Assembly (NCBI GenBank): GCA_017520845.1 | Contig: JAFXEU010000042.1 | Span: 1-37,130 of the forward strand | Reading direction: 5' to 3' | Source of the DNA: Kiritimatiellia bacterium | GTDB lineage: Bacteria; Verrucomicrobiota; Kiritimatiellia; RFP12; UBA1067 | DNA: 37,130 nucleotides | Part shown: piece after piece, positions 16,922-25,812 of the stretch | Layout: each line of letters begins with the position of its first letter | Numbering within the stretch: position 1 is the first letter of the stretch | Notes under the pieces: model-generated | The model's input: only the letters and a program-made list of their open reading frames with translations | Told to the model about the DNA's origin: nothing | Databases searched by the model: none | Position numbers and translations under genes: made by a program

Positions 16922-18489
16922 CCTCGTTTTGCTGCGCACTGCTGGCGGCCGTATCGGTTTTCGATTATCCTGCGCTTCAGCCGCAGCATGAGACGTATAA
17001 GGCGCAGATGCTTCAATCCATCCGCTCGTCGGACGCGCTGGGAATGCGCATGGCGTGTATGAAGGCGGTTGAGGTTTTTCCCGAAGATCCCGTATGGAAT
17101 TATAATCTTGCCTGCGCGTACGCCAAAGGCGGCAAGTTCGACAGCGCTCTGAAATCGCTTGAAAAGGCGGTGCGCTGCGGCTATCGCGATTCACGTGCAA
17201 TATCCAACGACGCCGATTTCAAGCCAATGTCGGATATGAAGGAATTTCACGATCTGCTTGAGCTGGCGGATAAGCTGCGCGATGTCCCCGTAACTGTCGG
17301 GCCTCTCTCGGCGGTAAACGCGAAGGAGTCCTCTCCCAACTCCGTTATTATAGGGGAACGCAATCTCCTCTGGGATTTCGACAAGGCGTGCTTTATCGCG
17401 AAAATGGAGCTTGATACCGGTAATGGCGGAGGCAACAGCGGCGATCTTTATCTGAATCGCGATCGCGGTCATTCGTCGCTCCCGATAAAGGAGTTTTCCG
17501 GTCTTTCGGCCGTAAGGATGTGCGCCGAGGCGCGCGCGAAGAACCTTGATCTCGATTTTCCCAATACGGCGTTCCCGTATCCGGTGTTCGGAAACTGCAG
17601 CCGCGCCCTCGTATCCGGACCGCTGTGGAGAAGTTTGCCGCGCGCGCTGGTTACGAGTCAGGCTTTTCGGCTTAAAGCGATGAGTCATTTTTATCTTTCA
17701 AATCAGATATGGGTTTTTCCCGTCGTGAACGACTGTCCGCCCTTAGGTAAGTACGGCGATGTTTTTGCCTCTCAGACACCGTACTGGATCGCGACCGAGG
17801 GACGCAGCTGGTCGGATCAGTATTATCTGAAAGCGTCTCTCGAAGTAAGCCGTTCGCTGAAAAAAGAAGTGAAAAAAGAAATTGTGGAGAGGGGACTTTT
17901 GGCGCCGACCGTCCAGGCGATAATCCGCAAATCGCTTAAAGGCGTAAAGAATGACGATGATTATCTGACTTCCAAGGCGCATCCCACGGCCTTCCCCGCA
18001 AACGGACTTGACATGGCCAGATTGAAGACTTTGGCGTCGTCGTTGACTAAAGAGTCCGTTCCACCGGTTGTCACTATCAACGGAATCGCGATCGGGGAGA
18101 CAAAATCCGGAGAAAAGCCGGAGGGTCTGCCGGAACTTTCGTATGTAAGTCCTTGCGCCTGGGCGTTTGTTCTGCGAAAGCCTGAAACGGTTCGTACGTT
18201 TATCATCGGCGTCAAAGGGGAGGATGTTTCCGAGTTCGCGTTCTCCGTCGTGAAGGGCCCTCACAGCGCGGTAAAGGTTGAACTTCTCGCACAAGATGTG
18301 GCGAAAGTTACGCTCAACAGGTCGTTGATGACAGGATCAAGCCGCGTAGATGTAGCCGTTTTCGGCAAGAGCAAGACTTCGGCCTGGGGCGCTCCGGCTT
18401 TCGTTTCGTTCGCGGTTTTAGATCCCGACGCGCCTTATTGCGATCCCGTACTGCTGGGGGCCGGAAATTCCGCCGAGAGTAAAAAATGA
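16918..18489 (+). CDS. Secreted TPR-containing protein of unknown function
   Basis: About 523 residues. I chose ATG 16918 in the ATGA overlap because it gives a signal-peptide-like start (MTSFCCALLAAVSVF); ATG 16900 adds six charged residues. One or two TPR-like helical pairs follow (DPVWNYNLACAYAKGGKFDSA...LEKAVRCGY, about 60-95). The remaining 400 residues include SVIIGERNLLWDFDKACFI and a C-terminal segment with repeated beta-strand character. I do not recognise a catalytic family. It overlaps the dihydrouridine synthase gene by ATGA (18486-18489). Confidence 0.6.
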   Translation: MTSFCCALLAAVSVFDYPALQPQHETYKAQMLQSIRSSDALGMRMACMKAVEVFPEDPVWNYNLACAYAKGGKFDSALKSLEKAVRCGYRDSRAISNDADFKPMSDMKEFHDLLELADKLRDVPVTVGPLSAVNAKESSPNSVIIGERNLLWDFDKACFIAKMELDTGNGGGNSGDLYLNRDRGHSSLPIKEFSGLSAVRMCAEARAKNLDLDFPNTAFPYPVFGNCSRALVSGPLWRSLPRALVTSQAFRLKAMSHFYLSNQIWVFPVVNDCPPLGKYGDVFASQTPYWIATEGRSWSDQYYLKASLEVSRSLKKEVKKEIVERGLLAPTVQAIIRKSLKGVKNDDDYLTSKAHPTAFPANGLDMARLKTLASSLTKESVPPVVTINGIAIGETKSGEKPEGLPELSYVSPCAWAFVLRKPETVRTFIIGVKGEDVSEFAFSVVKGPHSAVKVELLAQDVAKVTLNRSLMTGSSRVDVAVFGKSKTSAWGAPAFVSFAVLDPDAPYCDPVLLGAGNSAESKK

Positions 18490-19433
18490 GATTTTTTCTT
18501 GCACCGCTCGCTGATTTCACCGATGCTCCTTTCAGAAGAATGTGCTTCGAGGGCGGCGCTGATTTAACATACACCGAAATGGTTTCGGCCGCCGCGCTCG
18601 CCCACGGAAATTCTCCGACGCGTCATCTGATGGAGACGATGGCCGGCGAGGGACCTGTCGCCTGTCAGATATTCGGAGCGACAGAGAGCGACGTCGCCAT
18701 AGCGGCTCAGGAGGTTGAGAAGGTAAAGGATAGATTCGTCGAGCTTAATCTCAACGCGGGCTGCCCTATGACGCGCATCACGCGATCGGGGGCCGGAGCG
18801 AAACTCATCGAGGATCCGGAAAAGGTTTTCAGGCTTTTAAAGGCTATTCGCGAGAATACGTCGCTTCCCGTAACGCTTAAAACGCGTCTCGGGCCCCACC
18901 CCGGTGACGTGAAAATTTTCGATCTTCTCAATGCCGCCGAGAAAGCCGGAGCGAAAGGAGTTGCGGTGCATGCCCGTTTTACGAGTCAGATGCACGGCGG
19001 GCCGCTTGATCTCGAACTTCTTTCAGAGGTTGTCGCCCGCTCTCCGCTGCCGGTAACGGGAAACGGGAGCGTCAGAACGTCGAAGGATCTCGATGCGATG
19101 GCGGCGACCGGCGTAAAGTCGGTTATGATCGGACGGGGCGCACTTTCCGATCCGGGGATCTTCGCCGTTTTGAAAGGACGTGAAAATCCCTGGTCCCGGT
19201 TTGATGCGGTGCGCTCGCATTTGAAATATATTCTTGAATTCCGCGAATATCTGCTGAAGAAATTTCCCGGTGACCATATCCGATCTGCCGACGCGTTCGC
19301 ATCCGTTAAGATGCATACTCATCTGTTCCGGTATTTTAACGCTTTGCCGGGCGCGGCTAAACTTCGGGCGAAACTCAACACTATCCGTACTCTTCGCGAG
19401 ATCGAGACAACTATAGCCGAATTTTTCAAGTAA
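18486..19433 (+). CDS. dus: tRNA-dihydrouridine synthase (DusB-like)
   Basis: A 315-residue FMN-dependent TIM-barrel enzyme that reduces uridines in tRNA D-loops. It has the N-terminal APLADFTDAPFRRM motif, NLNAGCPMTRITRSGAGAKL with the catalytic Cys at residue 93, VTLKTRLG, the VAVHARFTSQMHGG segment (usually HGRT) and PVTGNGSVRTSKDLDAM followed by MIGRGALSDPGIF, the phosphate-binding end of FMN. It is the last gene of the coupled run starting with the RND adaptor. Which Dus subfamily it belongs to is not resolved. Confidence 0.9.
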   Translation: MRFFLAPLADFTDAPFRRMCFEGGADLTYTEMVSAAALAHGNSPTRHLMETMAGEGPVACQIFGATESDVAIAAQEVEKVKDRFVELNLNAGCPMTRITRSGAGAKLIEDPEKVFRLLKAIRENTSLPVTLKTRLGPHPGDVKIFDLLNAAEKAGAKGVAVHARFTSQMHGGPLDLELLSEVVARSPLPVTGNGSVRTSKDLDAMAATGVKSVMIGRGALSDPGIFAVLKGRENPWSRFDAVRSHLKYILEFREYLLKKFPGDHIRSADAFASVKMHTHLFRYFNALPGAAKLRAKLNTIRTLREIETTIAEFFK

Positions 19434-19466
19434 ATCAAAATCCAGGATGTTGAAAGGAATATTAAA

Positions 19467-21533
19467 ATGAAAAGATGTGCCGCATTTACGTTATTGACGA
19501 CCTTGGCGGTTTCAGCCGTGTCCGGAGCCGGACGCGAGCTTACGGTTTCCGTCGACGGTCTTTCGCCTGCCGAGGCCGTTGAAAATATCCGAGCCGCCAA
19601 ACTTAAAGGAGATAAATCCGCATGGACAGTTCATGTTAAAAAGGGCGTACATAATTTAAAGAATCCTCTTGTTTTCACTCCCGCGGATTCCGGCTCTCCC
19701 GAAGCTCCCGTTAAGTGGATCGGCGAAGAAGGTGCGACATTTTCGGGCGGCGGTAAGATAGAAAATTGGCGCGACGACGGTGACGGGGTCTGGTCAGCTC
19801 CGATTCCTGTAGACGAAAAGGGAGAGAAGATATTTTTCGAGTCCCTTTATGTCAACGGCCGCCGCGCCGACCGTTCGCGCTTCCCTGAAAAGGGCGATCT
19901 TAAGTTCGCTAAATGGACGGAGCGCAAAGAAGTAAAAGGCGCGGTCACCAATTGTATTGAGGAGTTCACCGTTAAAGGGCCTCAGCCTAAGTTTTTAGCG
20001 GACCTTTCGCGCGAGGAACTTGATGCCGTACAGTGCCGAATTTTCGTAAAGTGGTCGTACGGTGCATACCCGGTAGAGTCGTATACATCTTCTAACGGTA
20101 TGATCGCGGTTTGTGGTAATGTTCCTATTGCAAGCTGGAAGAGGTGGAATGAAGATAAACATAACTACCTCTTTTTTGAGAATGTGGCGGCGGGTTTCAC
20201 CAGGCCGGGACAGTGGTTTTACGATGTAAAGGCGGGCCGCGTCAAATATCGCCCGCTCAAAGGTGAAACTCTAGAATCGTTCGAGGCGATCGCTCCGACT
20301 TCCCGTCTCATTTCGATTATTGAGATTAAGGGCGATCTTGATAAGGGTGAGTTTGTTCATGATATTTCATTTGAGAATATTGCCATTACAGCTTCCCGTA
20401 CGGACGGTGAGGTGACTGAAACCGGCGCCGTCAGACAATATCAGCTTCAGGCGGCGCGTTCTGCCGGAGCGGCCGTACACGCGCTCGGCGCCCATCGCGT
20501 CAAGTTCGAGCGCTGCCGCGTTTTCAATATCGAGAACTACGCGTTCAAGCTCGACGACGGATGCGTTTCGAATGTTATTCGCTCCTGCGAGATTTACGAT
20601 GCGGGCGCTGGCGGAATCTGGGTCGGCAATAATCGCCAGAATATGCTTAAGATGGCGAACGAAAAATGGCGCAATTTAAGAGAACCATGGAATCATCCGT
20701 TTGTGACTAAATCAATCGTTGATACTTCGACTAGAGCGGTGCGATTTAATGTCGTCGATAATAATCTTATTACTCATTGCGGCCGCGTCAATCCCGAGGG
20801 CTGCGGAATCGTTTTAACTCACGCCGCCGACACGAAGGTCACGCATAACGAAATTACCGATATCTATTATACCGGAATTTCGGTTGGCTGGACATGGGGA
20901 TATTGGGGCTCGTACGCCCAGCGCAATGAAATCTCGTTCAATCTTATTAAGAATATCGGTCAGGGTAGGATGGCCGATATGGGCGGCGTCTATACGTTGG
21001 GCGCGTCGTTCGGAACGGTCGTCACCAACAATGTGATAATGGATGTAAAATCGAGCTCTTACGGCGGCTGGGGCATGTACAACGATGAAGGCTCTGAGGG
21101 AATCCATTGGGAGAACAATCTCGTAGTCAACACTTCCGCTGATTCATATCATCTCCATTTCGGCCGCAATAATAAGGTTGTAAATTGCATCATGATCAAC
21201 GGCGGTACGAGCAAGCTCTGCGTCTCCCGCCCTGAAAAACATACTCAGGTCACCTTCGCCCGCAATATCATATATTGGCCTTCCGGTCCTGTTTTCGTCA
21301 GAGCTCCGCATTGGAACAGAATCCGGGACGGGCTTGCCAAAGTCAAATGGAATAACAATCTTTTCTGGTGTACTACCGGAGTTACGGAATTAAACGGCCC
21401 GGTGACGGGTACGGTCGGCGATCCGGGCTTTGTCGATCCGAAAAACGGAGACTGGCGCCTAAAGCCGAATTCTCCCGCGCTTAAACTTGGTTTCAAACCG
21501 TGGGATTATTCGCTTTCCGGTCGAAGAAAATAA
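19467..21533 (+). CDS. Secreted right-handed parallel beta-helix protein
   Basis: A 688-residue protein with a signal peptide (MKRCAAFTLLTTLAVSAVSG). An N-terminal part (about 25-290) has the PADSGSPEAPVKWIGEEGAT type sequence. It is followed by beta-helix rungs rich in Asn, such as NVIRSCEIYDAGAGGIWVG, VTHNEITDIYYTGISVGW and VTNNVIMDVKSSSYGG. A C-terminal NSPALKLGFKPWD motif is common at the end of such proteins. These proteins are frequently polysaccharide lyases or glycosidases, but the substrate cannot be read from the sequence. TGAAAGGA precedes the ATG. A transcript separate from dus is possible. Confidence 0.8.
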   Translation: MKRCAAFTLLTTLAVSAVSGAGRELTVSVDGLSPAEAVENIRAAKLKGDKSAWTVHVKKGVHNLKNPLVFTPADSGSPEAPVKWIGEEGATFSGGGKIENWRDDGDGVWSAPIPVDEKGEKIFFESLYVNGRRADRSRFPEKGDLKFAKWTERKEVKGAVTNCIEEFTVKGPQPKFLADLSREELDAVQCRIFVKWSYGAYPVESYTSSNGMIAVCGNVPIASWKRWNEDKHNYLFFENVAAGFTRPGQWFYDVKAGRVKYRPLKGETLESFEAIAPTSRLISIIEIKGDLDKGEFVHDISFENIAITASRTDGEVTETGAVRQYQLQAARSAGAAVHALGAHRVKFERCRVFNIENYAFKLDDGCVSNVIRSCEIYDAGAGGIWVGNNRQNMLKMANEKWRNLREPWNHPFVTKSIVDTSTRAVRFNVVDNNLITHCGRVNPEGCGIVLTHAADTKVTHNEITDIYYTGISVGWTWGYWGSYAQRNEISFNLIKNIGQGRMADMGGVYTLGASFGTVVTNNVIMDVKSSSYGGWGMYNDEGSEGIHWENNLVVNTSADSYHLHFGRNNKVVNCIMINGGTSKLCVSRPEKHTQVTFARNIIYWPSGPVFVRAPHWNRIRDGLAKVKWNNNLFWCTTGVTELNGPVTGTVGDPGFVDPKNGDWRLKPNSPALKLGFKPWDYSLSGRRK

Positions 21534-21555
21534 GACTGCATCCAAAAAACTAATT

Positions 21556-21564
21556 TGATATAAT
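21556..21564 (+). promoter_or_regulatory. Extended -10 promoter of the alkaline phosphatase gene
   Basis: TG at 21556-21557 and TATAAT at 21559-21564; the -35 is weak. It predicts a leader of about 45 nt with a GAGAGG ribosome-binding site before ATG 21617. Confidence 0.55.
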
Positions 21565-21616
21565 AATATCCAATTGCACAGATAGGAAGCATTATTTCAT
21601 AAACAGAGAGGTAAAA

Positions 21617-23056
21617 ATGAAATTAACAAGGTGTTTGGTATGTTTTGCCGTATTTGCGTTTTCGTTGGCGCTTAATGCTAAGCAGCCTAAGTATGTTTTC
21701 TTATTTATCGGTGATGGTATGGCCGCTAATCATCGCGTAATGACTGATCAGTTTTCGCGACAGATTGGGCGCGGGCCTCTCGCTATGGATCAGCTTACGG
21801 TTAAAGCTCTTACGACGACTCTTTCGGCTGATAAGCTTATAACTGATTCTGCAGCTGCTGCGACAGCGTTAGCCTGTGGTGTAAAAGCTAAGAATTGTAT
21901 GCTCGGGTGTGATGCTAAAGGCAAATATGTTCCTTCGTGTGCGACTTTAGCGAAAAAATCTGGTAAGAAGGTTGGCATTATTACTACTGTTACGACTACA
22001 CATGCTACGCCCGGCGGATTTTATACCCGCGGTCGTTCAAGGGGAAAGAACTATGACGTGGCAGCAGATCTTGTGAATTCAGGATTTGATTTCTTTGCGG
22101 GCGGCGGCTTGGACAGAAAATTTAATGATACTAAAAATCCCAATTACAAGAAGTACGGCAACATTTACGAATACGCCGAAAAGAAGGGCTATAACGTCGT
22201 GACGACAAAGAAAGATTTCTTCGCTCTCAAGCCTTCCGACGGCAAGGTTCTGACGCGCTTTACGGATCTTGTTTATCCTTATGATATTGATATTACGAAT
22301 GATGAGTCTACGCTTTATCCGACTGTCGCTCAGCTTCTTAAAAAGTGTGTTGAGGTGATAGATAATCCCAAAGGATTCTTTATTATGGTTGAGGGTGGTC
22401 GTATCGACTGGTCTGCCCATGCTAATGACGCGGCTACCACGGTGCGAGATATTGTCGCTTTAGATGACGCGGTTAGAGTAGCGCTTGAATTTATGAAAAA
22501 GCATCCTAAGGATACGCTTATTGTAGCTACGGGTGACCATGAAACAGGTGGGCTAACCGCTGGTGTAGCGGGAGTAACATCGACTTCTGATATTTCAATT
22601 CTAACTAATCAGACTACGAGTATCAGAGAGTTTGACGAGAAGATGCGTCAGGCGGTTCTTAAGAATCAGAAGTTTAACTTTGAAGACGGTAAGAAGATGA
22701 TTACAAAGAGCTTCGGACTTAAATTCGAAGGGGATCCTAAGAAAGATTTAATGGTTCTTACTAATGAAGAAATCGCTAAGGTTAAGGCTGACTTTGAGAA
22801 TGATTTAGCTAAACTTCTCGCTAATATGATTAAAAAGAAAGATGCCGTTGAATATTTGACGGTTTCTGTGCATCGTCTCGGTATTCGCCTTGGTAAGTTA
22901 ATCTCTAAGCGCGCCGGTGTATCGTGGGCTCATACTCACCATTCCGGACAGCCGGTTATACTTTCAGCTGAGGGATGCTGCGCCGATCTTTTTAAGAAGG
23001 GTAAAATGGAGAATTCCGAGGTTGGTAAGATATTGAAGTCTTTTTATCAAAAATAA
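21617..23056 (+). CDS. Alkaline phosphatase (PhoA family), secreted
   Basis: A 479-residue protein with a signal peptide (MKLTRCLVCFAVFAFSLALNA). Metal and catalytic motifs are in order: FLFIGDGMAANH (first Asp ligand), ITDSAAAATALACG with the phosphorylated Ser at residue 78, VEGGRIDWSAHANDAAT, ATGDHETGG (about 304-312) and a late AHTHHSGQPV histidine site. It hydrolyses phosphomonoesters in the periplasm or at the surface. Codon use is more T-rich than in the upstream genes (many GCT, CTT and TTA codons), which may reflect expression level or different ancestry. The YibE/F gene follows at once. Confidence 0.93.
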   Translation: MKLTRCLVCFAVFAFSLALNAKQPKYVFLFIGDGMAANHRVMTDQFSRQIGRGPLAMDQLTVKALTTTLSADKLITDSAAAATALACGVKAKNCMLGCDAKGKYVPSCATLAKKSGKKVGIITTVTTTHATPGGFYTRGRSRGKNYDVAADLVNSGFDFFAGGGLDRKFNDTKNPNYKKYGNIYEYAEKKGYNVVTTKKDFFALKPSDGKVLTRFTDLVYPYDIDITNDESTLYPTVAQLLKKCVEVIDNPKGFFIMVEGGRIDWSAHANDAATTVRDIVALDDAVRVALEFMKKHPKDTLIVATGDHETGGLTAGVAGVTSTSDISILTNQTTSIREFDEKMRQAVLKNQKFNFEDGKKMITKSFGLKFEGDPKKDLMVLTNEEIAKVKADFENDLAKLLANMIKKKDAVEYLTVSVHRLGIRLGKLISKRAGVSWAHTHHSGQPVILSAEGCCADLFKKGKMENSEVGKILKSFYQK

Positions 23057-23059
23057 TTG

Positions 23060-24181
23060 ATGAAGATTTCGTTTTCTAAATTATCAACAATATTACTATC
23101 GCTTTTTTTAGCGATAGTAACTATATATCTTATTACTAAGCCTGGCGCCGATATTCTAGTTTCAGCGCCAATTAATGCTACGACTAAGGCTGAGGTTATA
23201 GATGTAGATGACTCTTCAGTTGAAGATTTAGGCGCTGTAAGATACGGGACTCAGCGTCTTAAGGTCGCTCTTTCCGACGGCAGGGAATTTGATGCGGAGA
23301 ATGAGCTTCGCGCACAGATGGAACTTGATAAAATGTTTCAGGTCGGAGATACGATCGTAGTCGAATTACCCGAGACGGTGGAGGAGGATACCGTGCTCTT
23401 TGCGCGGGATTACTGGCGGATTGGATGGGCGGTCGCTTTATTTGTTCTTTTTTCAGTTCTGCTTTGCGTTTTCGGAGGATGGACGGGGCTTCGCGCTCTT
23501 TTTACTTTTTTCTTCAGCTGTCTCGCGATTTGGAAAATTCTTATCCCCGCCGTTTTGAACGGTGCGAGCGCGTCGCTGGTTTCATTTTTGACCGTAGCCG
23601 TTCTGACGGGAGTTATAGTTTTTCTTGTAGCGGGGATAAGCCGCGTTGGTGTTTCAGCGTTTGCGGGTTCAATGTTGGGTGTTGCGGTTTCGCTCGTTTT
23701 GGCGTGGTTTTTCTCTAAGGTTATGTACGTGGATGGTGCGGCAATGCCGTTTGCCCAGCAGCTTGTTAATGCCAATGCCGATATTGTTTCGCTTCGTGAT
23801 ATTTTCGTCGGCTCCGTCATACTCGCCTCGTCGGGCGCCGTGATGGATCTTGCGATGGATATCGCCGCCGGAATGGCAGAAGTGCGCCGTCACAATCCGA
23901 ATGTCGGATTGAGGGATCTCTTTATGTCGGGATGTCGCATAGGCCGCGCGGTCGTCGGAACAATGACCACGACGTTGCTCCTGGCGTATTCCGGCGGTTA
24001 TCTGACGCTTTTAATGGTTTACGCTTCTGAAGGCGTAAGGCCGATCGACTTCATCAATTCTACGCTTGTAAGTGCAGAGGTCGTAAAGACTCTTGTCGGT
24101 AGCTTCGGATTGGTTCTAGTCGCACCGTTTACGGCCCTCGCCGGAGCGTTTGTTTTCAGTTTTCGTCGGAAGAGTTCGTAA
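23060..24181 (+). CDS. YibE/F family membrane protein
   Basis: About 373 residues. ATG 23060 is chosen over the adjacent TTG 23057, which directly follows the previous stop. One N-terminal membrane helix is followed by a small extracytoplasmic domain (about 40-110, with KVALSDGREFDAEN). A YibE/F-type polytopic region then carries signatures such as SSGAVMDLAMDIAAGMAEV and a GRAVVGTMTTTLLLAYSGGY segment. The family's function is not established; its distribution suggests small-molecule or ion transport. It sits 3 nt after the alkaline phosphatase gene and is probably cotranscribed. Confidence 0.82.
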   Translation: MKISFSKLSTILLSLFLAIVTIYLITKPGADILVSAPINATTKAEVIDVDDSSVEDLGAVRYGTQRLKVALSDGREFDAENELRAQMELDKMFQVGDTIVVELPETVEEDTVLFARDYWRIGWAVALFVLFSVLLCVFGGWTGLRALFTFFFSCLAIWKILIPAVLNGASASLVSFLTVAVLTGVIVFLVAGISRVGVSAFAGSMLGVAVSLVLAWFFSKVMYVDGAAMPFAQQLVNANADIVSLRDIFVGSVILASSGAVMDLAMDIAAGMAEVRRHNPNVGLRDLFMSGCRIGRAVVGTMTTTLLLAYSGGYLTLLMVYASEGVRPIDFINSTLVSAEVVKTLVGSFGLVLVAPFTALAGAFVFSFRRKSS

Positions 24182-24184
24182 ATA

Positions 24185-24193
24185 TGATACAAT
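24185..24193 (+). promoter_or_regulatory. Extended -10 promoter of the GH123-like gene
   Basis: TG (24185-24186) and TACAAT (24188-24193) lie within TATGATACAATATT, which is also found upstream of the minus-strand DUF1080 gene. The leader is about 60 nt and has an AAAAAGGAG ribosome-binding site. Confidence 0.55.
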
Positions 24194-24257
24194 ATTGGAA
24201 ATAAAATTTTTCTCCGCGTGAAAAAGTGCGGATGAATTGTAAAAAGGAGAATGAATA

Positions 24258-25808
24258 ATGATTAATAAAATCAGCTTCGTGTTGTTGTCTGTTCTGGCGG
24301 TTGTCGGATGTAATAGTCCTAAGGCGACGGCCGGATGCGATTGTGATTGCGATAAGGCAACACCGAAAATCAAGCCTTATCACGGGCCGACTTTTGAGGT
24401 TTCTTCATGGAAGGGCGAAGTGTCGTATCATAAGATACATGATAAATTTGCAGGAGAGTTGCGTAGTTATTTCGAAAACCGTGCTCCGTTTAAAGATGGT
24501 GTTTTTATCGATTTTAAAACCGTATCTTTGGTTGGGTATAACAACAATCCAGGCTCGAATCATTTCCATGTGCGTTATGACTGTGTCGATGATGTGAATG
24601 AGGATACAATTAAAATCTGTAGGGTAGTCGTTACTAAGGATGCGAAACCTGGTAAGGTTCAGTTCGGTCCGATGACGGTGAGAGTTGTCGACCGCGTATT
24701 GCCGCCTCCAGCTAAATGGAAATATTTTCTCGATCTTTGGCAGCATCCCTGGGCTGTGAGCCGCTATTTCGATGTTGAGCCGTTCAGCAACGAACACTTT
24801 GAGAAGATGACGCCTGTTTACAAAACTCTCGCCGAGTGCGGCGTAAAGGCGCTGACGGTTACTCTTTTGGATTATCCGTGGAATCATCAGTGCTACGACG
24901 CTTACGAGTCGATGATCGGCCGCGTTAAAAACGATGACGGATCCTGGTCGTTTGATTACACGATTTTCGATAAGTACGTCGAGTTTGGTCGCAAGTGCGG
25001 CATTGGTCCCGATATCGCCTGTTACACGATGTGTCCTTGGGGATATGTCGTCAGATGGCAGGATTCTAAAGGTAATACGAAGAGCGCGACGGCTCTGCCA
25101 GGTAGCGAAGTTTTTAATGATTATTGGGGGGCATTCCTCGTTGACTTTAAAAAGCACCTTATCGAAAAGGACTGGTTCAACGATACATATATCGCCATGG
25201 ACGAGCGTACGCCCAAAGACGTAAGTATTATTGCTAACTTCATTCAGGAAAAAGCTCCCGGTATGAAAATCGCGATGGCGGGTAACCGTAAGCCTTCGGA
25301 CTTCAAGGGGATTGTCATTGATAATTACAGTCAGCTGCTTTCTTATGTCACTCCTGAGTTTATTGCCGAAACCGCTCAGCGCCGCGAAAAGGGTTGGAAG
25401 ACGACGCTTTATGTCTGTTGTCATCCCGACCGTCCGAATACGTTTATGTCGAGCGTCGACAACGAGGCGTTTTGGCTCGGTATGTACCCCCAGGTTTGCG
25501 GACTCGACGGTTTCCTTCGTTGGGCGGCGAATTCTTGGCCTCACGACCCGTATATTAACGCATCGTTCGGTGATTGGAAAGCGGGTGATACTTATTTAGT
25601 CTATCCTGAGGGCGAATATTCCGCGCGCCTTCTCGCGCTGAGAGCGGGTATTGTCGTTGCCGAGAAGCTTCGCATTTTGAAGGAATCGGGTATTGGAGAA
25701 AAGGAGCATAAGGAGTTTTTTGATAAGTTCCATCATTCGAAGGCGATGAAGCAGGGCTTTAATTTCGATGCCTGCCGTAGAACTTTAGAGTGGTTTGTAA
25801 ATCGCTAA
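24258..25808 (+). CDS. Lipoprotein glycosidase of the GH123/DUF4091 type
   Basis: A 516-residue protein with a lipoprotein signal (LLSVLAVVGC, lipobox VVGC). An N-terminal beta-sandwich (about 35-150) precedes a TIM-barrel-like catalytic part: KWKYFLDLWQHPWAV, VTLLDYPWNHQC, the acidic pair in IAMDERTPKD (D315, E316), and a GLDGFLRWAANSWPHDP segment late in the barrel. Consecutive Asp-Glu residues match the GH123 substrate-assisted mechanism for N-acetyl-galactosaminides. The exact substrate is an inference. It is followed 4 nt later by uvrB, an unusual partner. Confidence 0.78.
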   Translation: MINKISFVLLSVLAVVGCNSPKATAGCDCDCDKATPKIKPYHGPTFEVSSWKGEVSYHKIHDKFAGELRSYFENRAPFKDGVFIDFKTVSLVGYNNNPGSNHFHVRYDCVDDVNEDTIKICRVVVTKDAKPGKVQFGPMTVRVVDRVLPPPAKWKYFLDLWQHPWAVSRYFDVEPFSNEHFEKMTPVYKTLAECGVKALTVTLLDYPWNHQCYDAYESMIGRVKNDDGSWSFDYTIFDKYVEFGRKCGIGPDIACYTMCPWGYVVRWQDSKGNTKSATALPGSEVFNDYWGAFLVDFKKHLIEKDWFNDTYIAMDERTPKDVSIIANFIQEKAPGMKIAMAGNRKPSDFKGIVIDNYSQLLSYVTPEFIAETAQRREKGWKTTLYVCCHPDRPNTFMSSVDNEAFWLGMYPQVCGLDGFLRWAANSWPHDPYINASFGDWKAGDTYLVYPEGEYSARLLALRAGIVVAEKLRILKESGIGEKEHKEFFDKFHHSKAMKQGFNFDACRRTLEWFVNR

Positions 25809-25812
25809 AACC

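Noticed and set aside
24208..24245. Terminator between the YibE/F and GH123-like genes
   Set aside because: The CCGC/GCGG hairpin is short and has no T-run after it; more likely part of the leader.
24405..25544. 379-codon minus-strand open frame inside the GH123-like gene
   Set aside because: The sense frame has a lipobox, domain order and catalytic acidic pair; the antisense frame has none.
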